Shown in pieces: positions 42,401-51,300 of a stretch of DNA of 64,000 nucleotides (position 1 is its first letter; each line of letters starts with the position of its first letter). Position numbers and translations under genes: made by a program. This DNA is from Streptomyces sp. S465. GTDB taxonomy: Bacteria; Actinomycetota; Actinomycetes; Streptomycetales; Streptomycetaceae. Where the stretch lies: the NCBI RefSeq assembly GCF_026898115.1, contig NZ_CP114036.1:1302001-1366000 (forward strand), in the 5' to 3' direction. The notes under the pieces were generated by a model. It was not told the origin of the DNA and did not search any database. It saw only the letters and a list, made by a program, of their open reading frames with translations.

Positions 42401-43086
42401 GGTTCGCCCTCCGGCCGGGCCGTGAGCCGCCGTACCGCCGTCAGCAGGTCCGGTGCGGTGCGTGCGGCGGCGGCGGTCTCCTCGGGGCGGGTCACGTCGT
42501 TGGGGACGAGCACCCCGTGGGCGCCCGCCGCCCGCGCCGCCGCCAGGTCCGCGCCGATGTCGCCGAGGACGGCGGCCCGGCGCGGATCGGTGCCGAGCGC
42601 CGCGCAGGCGGCGCGGATCAGCCCGGGGGCGGGTTTGCGGCACCCGCAGCCGTCGCCGGGGCCGTGGGGGCATACGGCCCACAGGTCGAAGGGGCCGAGC
42701 AGTTCCTCGACCCGGCGCCGTACGGCCTCGACCGCGCCGAGGGTGAGCAGACCGCGGGCGACTCCCGACTGGTTGGTGACCACCGCGACCGGGATGCCCC
42801 GCTCCCGTACCGCGTCGACCGCGGCCCTGGCGTGCGGCATCGGCCGCACCCGGCCGGGGTCGCCGTTGTACGGGACGTCCCTGATCAGGGTGCCGTCCCG
42901 GTCGAAGAGCACCGCGCCGGGGAGCCCCCGGCACACGGGCGCGCGGGCGGGGCCGCGCCGCGCCCGCGGGGCGAACAGCCACGGCTCCACACCGGGGACA
43001 GAAGGGGCTTTCGGGGCGTATGGGGCAAACACGGGCGTCGAGTAGCCCGAACACTCAATCACCAAACGCGACAGGGCGCTACACAT
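42397..43086 (-). CDS. gmhB: HAD-family heptose bisphosphate phosphatase (GmhB-like)
   Basis: 229-aa protein. FDRDGTLIRDVPYNGDP carries the DxDGT nucleophile motif, VVTNQSGVARGLL is motif II, and the Cys/His loop CPHGPGDGCGCRKPAPG is the zinc-binding segment of histidinol phosphatase/GmhB-type HAD phosphatases; GDIGADLAAARAAGA is motif IV. It would remove the C7 phosphate of heptose 1,7-bisphosphate between the two HldE reactions. About 50 residues precede the fold, so the start (43086, one base after the upstream stop) might be further downstream. Confidence 0.88.
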   Translation of the reverse strand: MCSALSRLVIECSGYSTPVFAPYAPKAPSVPGVEPWLFAPRARRGPARAPVCRGLPGAVLFDRDGTLIRDVPYNGDPGRVRPMPHARAAVDAVRERGIPVAVVTNQSGVARGLLTLGAVEAVRRRVEELLGPFDLWAVCPHGPGDGCGCRKPAPGLIRAACAALGTDPRRAAVLGDIGADLAAARAAGAHGVLVPNDVTRPEETAAAARTAPDLLTAVRRLTARPEGEP

Positions 43087-43087
43087 G

Positions 43088-44125
43088 TCACAGGTCCCTG
43101 GCCCGCACCGTCACAAGCCGCCGTGACACGGCGGCCGAGCGGTGCCGCACCAGTCCGGCCAGCCAGTGGCCGGTGGCCACGGCCGGGATGACCGCGCTGG
43201 TCAGGGCCATTGTGGTGATCTCGTCCCGGGTGCGCGGGCCCGGCCGGATCCGGGCCAGGGCGAATTCGGCGGTGCCCGCCAGCCACAGCGCCGCCCCCAC
43301 CGCGGCCGGCCGCCGCCGGCCCGCCACGGTGCCGACGAGGGCGGCGGCACCGGCCGCCGCGATGGCCAGATGGCGCGGCAGCCGGCCGCGCGGCGCGCCC
43401 GCCCTCGCCCACCAGTCGCGTCCGTGGATCCTGGTCATCAGCACGTCGTCCGCGTTGCCGGCCTGGGTGCGCACCGACACCCAGCGGTCGGCCGGGCGCA
43501 CCGGATGGACCGTGCGGCGCGATCCCACCTCCAGCCGCCAGCCGGCGGCCATGATGCGCAGGGCCAGGTCGGCGTCCTCCCGGAAGGCGCGCGGAAACCG
43601 CTCGTCGAAGCCGCCGACCGACTCCAGGGCGGCCCGCCGGTACGCCATGTCGGCGGTGATCCAGCGGGCGGCGGCGAGCCCCGCGGTGGTGCGCTCCCAG
43701 TCCGTGGGCCTGCGGCCGGGCGGCAGCGGAACGGTGATCCGCGCCTGGACCCCCGCGGTGCCGGGGCCCGCCGCCGCCAGATCGGCGGCGAGGTCGTCGG
43801 CCCAGGTGGGGCCGGGGACGACATCGTCGTCGAGGAAGACGGTCCAGGGCTCGGGGGCGGCCCGGCGGCCGATGTTGCGCGCGGCGGCGGGGCCGGCGGC
43901 GCAGCCGGGCACGATCTCCACCAGGGGGGCGAGTTCGGTGGGGATGTCGGCGGGCAGCGGGGTGCAGTCCTCCAGCGGACGGTCGTCGACCAGGACGATC
44001 CGCCGGGGCGCGGGGCCCTTGGTGTCGGCGAGCGCCCTCAGGGTCACGGAGAGACTGGGGCGGCCCAGCGTCGGGATGACCACGGCGTACTCGGGTGCGT
44101 CCGTCCGCTCTCCGGCTTCCGTCAT
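43088..44125 (-). CDS. Membrane-associated GT2 glycosyltransferase
   Basis: 345-aa protein. Residues 1-230 are a GT2 domain (YAVVIPTLGRPSLSVTLRAL, VFLDDDVVPGP, GGFDERFPRAFREDADLALR). The C-terminal third has hydrophobic segments (LAIAAAGAAALVGTVAG, AAVGAALWLAGTAEFALA, ALTSAVIPAVATGHWLAGL) that suggest membrane attachment, so the acceptor may be lipid-linked. ATG at 44125 with GGGAGGAG eight bases upstream; it lies 68 bases after the carbamoyltransferase. Confidence 0.88.
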   Translation of the reverse strand: MTEAGERTDAPEYAVVIPTLGRPSLSVTLRALADTKGPAPRRIVLVDDRPLEDCTPLPADIPTELAPLVEIVPGCAAGPAAARNIGRRAAPEPWTVFLDDDVVPGPTWADDLAADLAAAGPGTAGVQARITVPLPPGRRPTDWERTTAGLAAARWITADMAYRRAALESVGGFDERFPRAFREDADLALRIMAAGWRLEVGSRRTVHPVRPADRWVSVRTQAGNADDVLMTRIHGRDWWARAGAPRGRLPRHLAIAAAGAAALVGTVAGRRRPAAVGAALWLAGTAEFALARIRPGPRTRDEITTMALTSAVIPAVATGHWLAGLVRHRSAAVSRRLVTVRARDL

Positions 44126-44193
44126 GTCCGGCTCCTCCCTCGTCGCGACGGGCCGTCGGCCGCCTGATGACGGCCCGTCGACGCTTCTCGTCG

Positions 44194-45870
44194 TCAGATC
44201 GCCTCGTGCGCGGCCGTGTCCGGACGGCCGCCCGCGAAGAAGGCGCCGCGGCGGATCACGAACGGGCCGATCGCCAGCAGGTCGACGGGGGCCGAGCCGA
44301 AGCACTCCAGCGCGTCCCGCGGATCGTCGACCATGGGCCGGCCGGAGGTGTTGAGGCTGGTGTTGACGACCACGGGCAGCCCGGTGCGCCGTTCGAACGC
44401 GCTCAGCAGGCGGGCCACCAGCGGTTCCGCGGCGGGGTCGACGGTCTGGATCCGGGCCGTGCCGTCCACGTGCACCACGGCCGGGATGCGGTCCCGCCAG
44501 TCCGGCGCGACCTGGTGCACGAAGAGCATGTACGGGCTGGGCAGGGGGCCGTCGAAGATCTCGGCCGCGCGCCCGGCGAGCACCATCGGGGCGACCGGCC
44601 GGAACTGCTCCCGCCCCTTGACGTCGTTGAGCCGCTCGAGGTTGCCGGAGCGGCCGGGGTGGGCGAGCAGCGAGCGGTGGCCCAGCGCCCGGGGCCCGTA
44701 TTCGGAGCGCCCCTGGAACCAGGCCACGATCGCGTCCCGGGCGAGCGCCTCGGCCACCGTCTCGGCGACGTCGGCCGGGCGTTCGAAGGGCACGGCGGCC
44801 GTCTTCAGCCAGGCTTCCAGTTCGGCGTCCGACCAGCGGCGCCCGAGGTCGGCGCCGGCCATCGGCGAAGGCCGGTCGCCGCCGAGCGCGCCGAGGTAGA
44901 GGGCGCCGCCGAGCGCGGTGCCCGCGTCCCCGGCGGCGGGCTGCACCCAGACCCGGTCGAACGGGCCCTCGCGGGCGATCCGGGAGTTGGCCACGCAGTT
45001 GAGCGCCACTCCCCCGGCCAGGGTCAGCGTCCGGTCATGGGTGCGTCCGTGCAGCCAGCGGACCAGGTCCAGCAGCGTCTCCTCCAGGCACGCCTGGGCG
45101 CTGGCGGCCAGGTCGGCGTGCGGCCGCGACCACGCCTGGCCGGGGCGCAGCGCGGGGCACAGCTCCGCCCAGGGCACCCCGGTGGCGTGGAAACCGCCGT
45201 CGCCGGTGGCGTACACGTACCGGCGCAGGGCGCCGAGCATCCGCGGGGTGCCGTAGGAGGCGAGGGCCATCACCTTGTACTCGTCGCTGGAGCGCAGGAA
45301 GCCCAGGTGTTCGGTGAGCTCTTCGTAGACCAGCCCCAGGGAGTGCGGCAGCCGCTGGCCGTGCAGCGGTTCGAGCCGGTCGCCGGTGCGCCGCGCCGCG
45401 AGGTGGGAGGTGGCCTCGCCGCGGCCGTCCAGGACGAGGACGGAGCTGGGGTCGGCGCCGGGCGCGGCGAGCGCGGTGGAGGCGGCGTGGGCCAGGTGGT
45501 GGGGGACGAACCGCACGGCCTCGGGGTCCAGGCCGGGCAGGGCGGTGCGCAGGAAGCCGGGGGCCTGGCGGGCGTAGGTGAGCCGCAGCCGGTCCCAGGG
45601 GTCGTCCAGGCCCATGGACGCGGCGGGGCGGGCGAGGGAGGGGTCGAAGGAGTAGGCGACGGCGTCCAGGTCCTCGGGGCGCAGCCCCGCCTGCGCCAGG
45701 CACCAGGCGGCCGACTTCTCCGGGAGCTCCCAGGCGGAGAAGGGCACCGGCCGCTTGCCGTGTTTGCGCCGGGAGAACCGCTCCTCCTCGGCGGCGGCGA
45801 CGGTGCGGCCGTCGATGACCAGGGCGGCGGCCGGGTCGTGGAAGAGGGCGTTGATGCCGAGGATGCGCAT
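44194..45870 (-). CDS. O-carbamoyltransferase (NodU/TobZ family)
   Basis: 558-aa enzyme. MRILGINALFHDPAAALVID starts the ASKHA-like Kae1 domain; PHHLAHAAS carries the metal-binding His pair (about residues 125-135), VLVLDGRGEATS and GRSEYGPRALGHRSLLA follow, and the C-terminal NTSLNTSGRPMVDDPRDALE is typical of the family. It makes carbamoyl-adenylate from carbamoyl phosphate and ATP and transfers it to a sugar hydroxyl, so the glycan product of this cluster is probably carbamoylated. ATG at 45870 with AAAGG upstream. Confidence 0.93.
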   Translation of the reverse strand: MRILGINALFHDPAAALVIDGRTVAAAEEERFSRRKHGKRPVPFSAWELPEKSAAWCLAQAGLRPEDLDAVAYSFDPSLARPAASMGLDDPWDRLRLTYARQAPGFLRTALPGLDPEAVRFVPHHLAHAASTALAAPGADPSSVLVLDGRGEATSHLAARRTGDRLEPLHGQRLPHSLGLVYEELTEHLGFLRSSDEYKVMALASYGTPRMLGALRRYVYATGDGGFHATGVPWAELCPALRPGQAWSRPHADLAASAQACLEETLLDLVRWLHGRTHDRTLTLAGGVALNCVANSRIAREGPFDRVWVQPAAGDAGTALGGALYLGALGGDRPSPMAGADLGRRWSDAELEAWLKTAAVPFERPADVAETVAEALARDAIVAWFQGRSEYGPRALGHRSLLAHPGRSGNLERLNDVKGREQFRPVAPMVLAGRAAEIFDGPLPSPYMLFVHQVAPDWRDRIPAVVHVDGTARIQTVDPAAEPLVARLLSAFERRTGLPVVVNTSLNTSGRPMVDDPRDALECFGSAPVDLLAIGPFVIRRGAFFAGGRPDTAAHEAI

Positions 45871-45944
45871 GGGCGTGACCTTTCGGCGGCCCGGGGCCGC
45901 GGCGAAGGGGCGGCCGGGACCGGCGGGGGTGTGGGGCCGGGGGA

Positions 45945-46916
45945 TCAGGCGGCCTGGTGCCGGAACCAGTCGATGGTGCGGAGCAGCCCCTCGTCGGCGG
46001 GGACGACCGGCGTCCACTGGAGCTTGCCGCGGGCGAGGGTGATGTCCGGGCAGCGCACGGCGGGGTCGTCGGTGGGGCGGTCGATGTACTCGACGGTGGA
46101 GCGGGACCCGGCCAGCTGGATGATCTTCTGGGCGAGGTCCAGCATGGTGATCTCGTCCGCGTTGCCGATGTTGACCGGTCCGAGGAGGTCGGACCCGGCC
46201 ATGGCGAGGATGCCCCGCACGGTGTCGTCGATGTAGGCGAGCGAGCGGGTCTGGGTGCCGTCACCGGTGACCGTGAGGGGTTCCCCGGCCAGCGCCTGCC
46301 GGATGAAGGTGGGCACGGCCCGTCCGTCGTGTCCGCGCATCCGCGGGCCGTAGGTGTTGAACAGCCGCACGATGCCGGTGTCCGTGCCGTTGGCCCCGGC
46401 CTCGGCGGTGGTCAGGGCCTCGCCGAAGCGCTTGGCCTCGTCGTAGACGCTGCGCGGTCCGACCGGGTTGACATGGCCCCAGTAGCGCTCGTTCTGCGGA
46501 TGCTGCTGCGGATCGCCGTACGCCTCGGAGGTGGAGGCCAGGAGGAAGCGCGCGTCGTGGCGCCGGGCGAGGGCCAGGGCGTTGCGGGTGCCGAGGCTGC
46601 CCGTCTCCAGGGTGTGCAGCGGCAGCCGCAGATAGTCGGCGGGCGAGGCGGGGGACGCGAAGTGCAGCACCAGGTCGGCGGGCCGCTTCACCTCGAACGG
46701 CTTGGTGACGTCGGCGTGCAGCAGGGTGAAACCGGGCCGGTCCATGAGGTGGGCGACATTGTCCGGGTTGCCGGTGCAGAAGTCGTCCACACAGGTCACG
46801 GCCGCGCCCTGGTCGAGCAGCGCCGTGCACAGATGCGAACCGACGAACCCGGCGCCACCGGTGACCACGGCGTGCGCCCAGGTGCGGACGGGGACGACGG
46901 AGTCGAGACGCTCCAT
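45945..46916 (-). CDS. NAD-dependent NDP-sugar epimerase/decarboxylase (SDR, UDP-xylose-synthase-like)
   Basis: 323-aa extended SDR. TGGAGFVGSHLCTALLDQGA binds NAD, STSEAYGDPQQHPQNERYWG and the catalytic YDEAK follow, and NTYGPRMRGHDGRAVPTFIR is characteristic of the UDP-glucuronate decarboxylase branch. It could supply a pentose or act on the nucleotide-heptose; the substrate is not defined by sequence alone. ATG at 46916 has a GGAAGG site about eight bases upstream; ATG at 46922 is in frame but too close to it. First gene of the glycan operon unless MFS read-through occurs. Confidence 0.9.
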   Translation of the reverse strand: MERLDSVVPVRTWAHAVVTGGAGFVGSHLCTALLDQGAAVTCVDDFCTGNPDNVAHLMDRPGFTLLHADVTKPFEVKRPADLVLHFASPASPADYLRLPLHTLETGSLGTRNALALARRHDARFLLASTSEAYGDPQQHPQNERYWGHVNPVGPRSVYDEAKRFGEALTTAEAGANGTDTGIVRLFNTYGPRMRGHDGRAVPTFIRQALAGEPLTVTGDGTQTRSLAYIDDTVRGILAMAGSDLLGPVNIGNADEITMLDLAQKIIQLAGSRSTVEYIDRPTDDPAVRCPDITLARGKLQWTPVVPADEGLLRTIDWFRHQAA

Positions 46917-46993
46917 GGCCATTCCCTTCCTTCGCGCATGGGGGCCTTCCCCCAGTACCCGCGGCAAAAGAAGGCAATCAGGGCATATCCCCG

Positions 46994-48376
46994 TCAACCG
47001 ATGGGGGAAAGATCCTCGGAGTGCACCGGCCCGGCGGCGCGAGCCGCCGCCGCGGGTTCCACGGGAACGACATCGCCGGGCCGCACCAAGGCGCGGCGGG
47101 CGGCGGCACGGCGGGCGTGCACCAGCGCGCCCGCGCCGATCACCGCCGCGATGACCAGCCCGCCGGTCACCAGGGCGCCGCGCGGCCCCGCCCACTCCAT
47201 GAGCAGCCCCAGCAGGGGCGGACCGGCCAGGCCCCAGGCCGTCTGCGCGGTGCGCCAGACGCCCAGCACCCGGCCGCGCATCCCGGGCGGCGGATCGGTC
47301 TGGAGCACCGTGGCGCCGGCCGTGTCGGAGACCGACTCGGCCACCGCCATCGGGGCGACCAGCACCAGCAGCGGAAGCAGCCCCGGCGACAGCCCGGCCA
47401 CCGCCTGGAGCAGCGCACCGGCGGCGGCGAGCGCGCCGACCAGCCGTACGGACGGCCGCTGCATCCGTCCCGCCAGGACCGCGCCCGCGATACCGCCCAC
47501 GGCCAGCACGGTCGCGACGGTTCCGAAGTCCTGGGAGCTCCCGGCCAGCGGACCGGTGACCAGCACCGCGAGCGTCAGCCCGTAGTTCCGCCCGAAGACG
47601 GCGCTCACCGCCGTGATCACGGTGAGGGCGACCAGCCGCGGCCGCCCCATGAAGAAGGCCAGCCCGTCCCGGGCGCCGGCACCGGAGAACCGCTCCCGTC
47701 GCGGGGCGGGCGGGTCCGGGGTGGTGGTGGCTCCGCCCCCGTAGGGGCGCAGGAAGGGGATGACCGCCGTCACGCACAGGAACGACAGCCCGTTGGCGGC
47801 GTAGGCGGCCGCGGTGCCGAGCGCGCCCACCGCGACACCCGCGCAGGCCACGCCGATGAGCCGGCCGGCGCTGCTGACCACGGAGCCCAGGGCGATCGCC
47901 GAAGGGACGTCGGAGGGGGGCACCAGGTCGTTGCCGAGCAGGGCGCAGGCGGGTGCGTCCACGGTGGCGACCAGGCCGGTCACCGCGGCGAGGACCATCA
48001 GCGAGACCACGTTGAGCAGGTCGAACGCGACCAGCGCGGCCGTGACGAAGGCGACGAGGCCCAGCACCGCCTGGCTGACGGCCGCGGTCACCTTACGCGG
48101 CCAGGCGTCCACCACCGCCCCTCCGAGCAGCCCCATGAGCAGCCCGGGGGCGGCCTGCACGGCCAGGGAGACCCCGGTGGTGGCGGCGGAGCCGGTGATG
48201 TGCAGCACCAGCAGGTTCTGCACGGTCAGCTGCATCCAGGTGCCGACGTTGGACACCAGGTTCGCCGCCGACCACCACCGCATGCCGCGATGGCGCAGAC
48301 TGCGCCACGGCGTGCGCGTGCCCCGCTCCGGGGAGCGGGGCCTGGGTATGAGGGGCGGCAGGCAGGAGGAAGTCAT
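46994..48376 (-). CDS. MFS transporter (MFS_3, exporter type)
   Basis: 460-aa membrane protein with about 10-12 hydrophobic segments. WWSAANLVSNVGTWMQLTVQ at the N-terminus and the QAAPGLLMGLLGGAVVDAWP motif (A-like motif after TM2) are typical of the enterobactin-exporter-like MFS_3 family. It may export a precursor of the neighbouring glycan pathway or an unrelated compound. A 77-bp gap with a GGGGG-CCTT-CCCCC hairpin at 46940-46953 separates it from the epimerase. Upstream gap 48377-48595 probably holds its promoter. Confidence 0.88.
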   Translation of the reverse strand: MTSSCLPPLIPRPRSPERGTRTPWRSLRHRGMRWWSAANLVSNVGTWMQLTVQNLLVLHITGSAATTGVSLAVQAAPGLLMGLLGGAVVDAWPRKVTAAVSQAVLGLVAFVTAALVAFDLLNVVSLMVLAAVTGLVATVDAPACALLGNDLVPPSDVPSAIALGSVVSSAGRLIGVACAGVAVGALGTAAAYAANGLSFLCVTAVIPFLRPYGGGATTTPDPPAPRRERFSGAGARDGLAFFMGRPRLVALTVITAVSAVFGRNYGLTLAVLVTGPLAGSSQDFGTVATVLAVGGIAGAVLAGRMQRPSVRLVGALAAAGALLQAVAGLSPGLLPLLVLVAPMAVAESVSDTAGATVLQTDPPPGMRGRVLGVWRTAQTAWGLAGPPLLGLLMEWAGPRGALVTGGLVIAAVIGAGALVHARRAAARRALVRPGDVVPVEPAAAARAAGPVHSEDLSPIG

Positions 48377-48595
48377 CGCGGGGTCACGCCGGATTTCCGG
48401 GTACGGGGCACGGGCAAGGGCCCTGTCCGGGGCCCGGCCGACAGCGGGCGAGCCGCCGCGCGTCGGCGACGGTCCATGCTCACAGACGGCCCCGGAATCC
48501 CCGTAACCGGACCGGGGTGGGTTTCCTCACATACCGGATATTCCCTGGTCAGAGCGGCTGTTCCGGCGCATCGCCGACAACGGGTCGGCCGCCGC

Positions 48596-48973
48596 TCAGA
48601 CTCCCGCGTCGAGGTCGGCCCGCGCCGGCAGGTCGCGCGCGCCGAGCCGCAGGTGCTCGATGTGGTAGACCGCCTCGTCGAGGAGCTGGGCGACGTGGTT
48701 GTCGTAGAGGCTGTAGACGATCCGGCGGCCCTGGCGTGAGCCGGTGACCAGCCCGAGCGCGCGCAGCAGCCGGAGCTGGTGGGAGACCGCGGACTGCTCC
48801 ATGCCGACCGCCTCGGCGAGTTCGGTGACCGCGCAGGGGGCCTGGCGGAGCCGGGTGAGGATCATCAGCCGCGAGGGGGTGGCCAGGGCCTGGAGGGTGG
48901 CGGCGATGGTGGCGGCGGAGTCCGCGTCCAGATGCGCTGCCGGGGTGGTCTGTCGGTCGGCTCCGTGTCCCAT
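48596..48973 (-). CDS. ArsR/SmtB-family metal-sensing repressor
   Basis: 125-aa winged-helix repressor. SRLMILTRLRQAPCAVTELA and the recognition helix MEQSAVSHQLRLLRALGLV are standard. The last helix reads DNHVAQLLDEAVYHIEH, which gives the D-x-H-x10-H-x2-E/H arrangement of alpha5 metal sites in SmtB, CzrA and NmtR, so zinc, cobalt or nickel is the likely inducer. No alpha3 Cys pair is seen. It is divergent from a P1B-type ATPase, with an SmtB-like operator between them. Confidence 0.92.
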   Translation of the reverse strand: MGHGADRQTTPAAHLDADSAATIAATLQALATPSRLMILTRLRQAPCAVTELAEAVGMEQSAVSHQLRLLRALGLVTGSRQGRRIVYSLYDNHVAQLLDEAVYHIEHLRLGARDLPARADLDAGV

Positions 48974-48993
48974 GGCATCATCGTATCCACAGC

Positions 48994-49019
48994 AACACTT
49001 GAAGAGATGTTCATGTGTT
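48994..49019. promoter_or_regulatory. SmtB-like operator (26-bp palindrome)
   Basis: Left arm AACACTTGAA and right arm TTCATGTGTT are complementary at nine of ten positions around a six-base centre, giving the TGAA-N6-TTCA core known for SmtB/CzrA-type repressors. It lies 21 bases upstream of the ArsR start and about 150 bases before the ATPase start, so it can control both divergent genes. Confidence 0.8.
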
Positions 49020-49027
49020 CCAGTATG

Positions 49028-49136
49028 GTGGCGGGTGCGGCCGGCGCCCCATGCCCGGCCGGCGCCCCCATGCCCGGCCGGCGCCTTACGTCCGACCAAC
49101 GCCCCACGTCCGACCAACGCCCACGTCCGACCAACG
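49028..49136. repeat. Short tandem repeats in the ATPase 5' leader
   Basis: Two families follow each other: a 19-bp unit (ATGCCCGGCCGGCGCCCCC, two to three copies) and a 17-18 bp unit (ACGTCCGACCAACGCCC, three copies). They separate the operator from the GAGGAAGAGG ribosome site of the ATPase and may affect mRNA folding. Confidence 0.75.
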
Positions 49137-49166
49137 TCCCACCGCTCGAGGAAGAGGTGTGCCCCG

Positions 49167-51170
49167 GTGTCCGCTGAGCTCATCGAGGACCGTCCCCGCG
49201 CCGACGCTCCACCACCCGCGCGGCCGCGCCGGACCCGCGTCCGCGATCTGCCCGAGGTGCGGTGGGCCGCGCTGGCCACCGCCGCGTTCCTGCCGGCCTT
49301 CCCGCTCGACCTGGCGGGCGCCCCGGCATGGCTGTGGGGCCCGCTCTACGCCGTCTGCTACGCCGCCGGGGGCTGGGAGCCGGGCTGGGCGGGACTGCGC
49401 GCCCTGCGGGAACGGACCCTCGACGTCGATCTGCTGATGGTCGTGGCCGCCATCGGGGCGGCGGCGATCGGGCAGTTCCTGGACGGCGCCCTGCTGATCG
49501 TCATCTTCGCGGTCTCGGGCGCGCTGGAGGCGTTCGCCACCCGGCGCACCGCCGACTCCGTGCGCGGGCTGCTGGACCTGGCACCCGACACCGCCGCCCG
49601 GATCACCCCCGACGGCGCCGAGGAGCGGGTGCCCGTCACCGCGCTGCGCGTCGGCGACACCGTGCTGGTCCGGCCCGGTGAGCGGCTGCCCGCCGACGGC
49701 ACCGTGCGGGAGGGCATGAGCGACGTCCAGCAGGCCGGGATCACCGGCGAACCACTGCCGGTGGACAAGGGCCCCGGGGACGAGGTGTTCGCGGGCACGC
49801 TGAACGGGACGGGCGCGCTGCGCGTCACGGTGGAGCGGGACGCCTCCGAGTCGGTCATCGCCCGGATCGTGGCCATGGTCGAGGAGGCGAGCGAGAGCAA
49901 GGCCCCCGCCCAGCTGTTCATCGAACGGATCGAACAGCGCTATGCCATCGGTGTGGTGGCCGCCACGCTCGCGCTGTTCGCCATCCCCCTCGCCTTCGGC
50001 GCGGACCTCACCGAAACCCTGCTGCGGGCCATGACCTTCATGATCGTGGCATCGCCGTGCGCGGTGGTGCTCGCCACCATGCCGCCGCTGCTGTCCGCCA
50101 TCGCCACCTGCGGACGCCACGGTGTGCTGGTGAAGTCCGCCGCCGCCATGGAGCGGCTGGGCGCCGTCACCCGGACGGCGCTGGACAAGACCGGAACGCT
50201 CACCGAGGCGTCGGCGCGGGTCCGCGACATCCAGGTGCTGCCCGGCGGTGACCTCGACGAGCACCAGGTGCTGGCCCTGGCCGCCGCGGCCGAGCGCCCC
50301 AGCGAACATCCACTGGCCCGCGCGGTGGTCACCGCCGCACAGGAGCGCGGTCTGCGCCTGGAGCCCGCCACGGACTTCACCTCGGCACCGGGGCGGGGCG
50401 TACAGGCGCGGGTCACGGGCCGCACCGTCCAGGTGAGCAGCCCGGCCGCGCTGCCGGCCGGCTCGGGGGCGCCGCTGGAGGACCCCGACGACCCGGTCCG
50501 TACGGCCGTCGCGGAGGTGGAGAACACCGGCGCCACCGCCGTCGCCGTACTCATCGACGGCCGCCCCGCCGCCGTCCTCGCCATCGCCGCTCCGCTGCGC
50601 GCCGGGGCCGCCGAAGCGGTGGCCGCGCTGGGCCGGCTCACCGGCACCCCGCCGGTGTTGCTGACCGGCGACAACAAGCGCGCCGCCGCCCGGCTGGGCG
50701 AGGAGGTCGGCATCACCGACGTACGGGCCGGGCTGCTGCCACCGGACAAGGTGGCCACCGTACGGGAGTGGGAGGACGCCGGGGAGCGGGTCCTGATGGT
50801 CGGCGACGGGGTCAACGACGCCCCGGCACTCGCGGCCGCGCACAGCGGTGTCGCCATGGGCCGGGCGGGTTCCGCCCTGACGCTGGAGACCGCCGACGCC
50901 GTGGTCGTCCGCGATGAACTGGCCGCCGTGCCCTCGGTCGTCGCCCTGTCCCGGCGGGCCCGCCGTCTGGTCACGCAGAACCTGGTCATCGCCTGTGTGT
51001 GCATCGGCGCGCTGGTGGTGTGGGATCTGCTCGGCCATCTGCCGCTGCCACTCGGGGTGGCGGGCCACGAGGGCTCCACGGTCCTGGTGGGCCTCAACGG
51101 TCTGCGGCTGCTGCGCACCTCCGCCTGGCCGGGCGCCACGGGGACCGATCACCAGGCCGCGGGGAGCTGA
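49167..51170 (+). CDS. Heavy-metal P-type ATPase (P1B-4-like, SPC motif)
   Basis: 667-aa membrane transporter. Motifs in order: TGEP (actuator), SPC in the metal-site helix (MIVASPCAVVLATM), DKTGT phosphorylation site, SEHPLA, MVGDGVNDAPALA. The SPC motif, absence of N-terminal CxxC domains and short length place it near P1B-4 (CtpD/CoaT) exporters of cobalt, iron(II) or zinc. Start is GTG at 49167, nine bases after a GAGGAAGAGG site. Expected to be induced by metal through the divergent ArsR protein. Its last codons and stop lie in a 75-bp tandem duplication. Confidence 0.93.
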   Translation: MSAELIEDRPRADAPPPARPRRTRVRDLPEVRWAALATAAFLPAFPLDLAGAPAWLWGPLYAVCYAAGGWEPGWAGLRALRERTLDVDLLMVVAAIGAAAIGQFLDGALLIVIFAVSGALEAFATRRTADSVRGLLDLAPDTAARITPDGAEERVPVTALRVGDTVLVRPGERLPADGTVREGMSDVQQAGITGEPLPVDKGPGDEVFAGTLNGTGALRVTVERDASESVIARIVAMVEEASESKAPAQLFIERIEQRYAIGVVAATLALFAIPLAFGADLTETLLRAMTFMIVASPCAVVLATMPPLLSAIATCGRHGVLVKSAAAMERLGAVTRTALDKTGTLTEASARVRDIQVLPGGDLDEHQVLALAAAAERPSEHPLARAVVTAAQERGLRLEPATDFTSAPGRGVQARVTGRTVQVSSPAALPAGSGAPLEDPDDPVRTAVAEVENTGATAVAVLIDGRPAAVLAIAAPLRAGAAEAVAALGRLTGTPPVLLTGDNKRAAARLGEEVGITDVRAGLLPPDKVATVREWEDAGERVLMVGDGVNDAPALAAAHSGVAMGRAGSALTLETADAVVVRDELAAVPSVVALSRRARRLVTQNLVIACVCIGALVVWDLLGHLPLPLGVAGHEGSTVLVGLNGLRLLRTSAWPGATGTDHQAAGS

Positions 51171-51284
51171 GCAGCGTCCGGGCCGGGCGGCAGACCCCCT
51201 CGACCCGCCGCCACGAGGACCGATCACCAGACCACAGGGAGCCAAGCAGCGTCCGGGCCGGGCGGCAGACCCCCTCGACCCGCC
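51135..51284. repeat. 75-bp tandem duplication across the ATPase stop codon
   Basis: Copy 1 (51135-51209) contains the last ATPase codons (encoding TGTDHQAAGS, stop) and copy 2 (51210-51284) follows directly, with only a few differences (for example GGGAGCTGAGCAGCG against GGGAGCCAAGCAGCG). Copy 2 has lost the stop codon and is non-coding. The duplication pushes the next gene away by one unit. Confidence 0.9.
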
Positions 51285-51300
51285 GCTCTACGATGGGCAC

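Noticed and set aside
42401..43054. 218-codon N-terminal extension of the GT9 gene
   Set aside because: Overlaps the GmhB-like gene in another frame and is Arg/Pro/Gly-rich; the TTG at 42400 has a good ribosome site and overlaps the stop.
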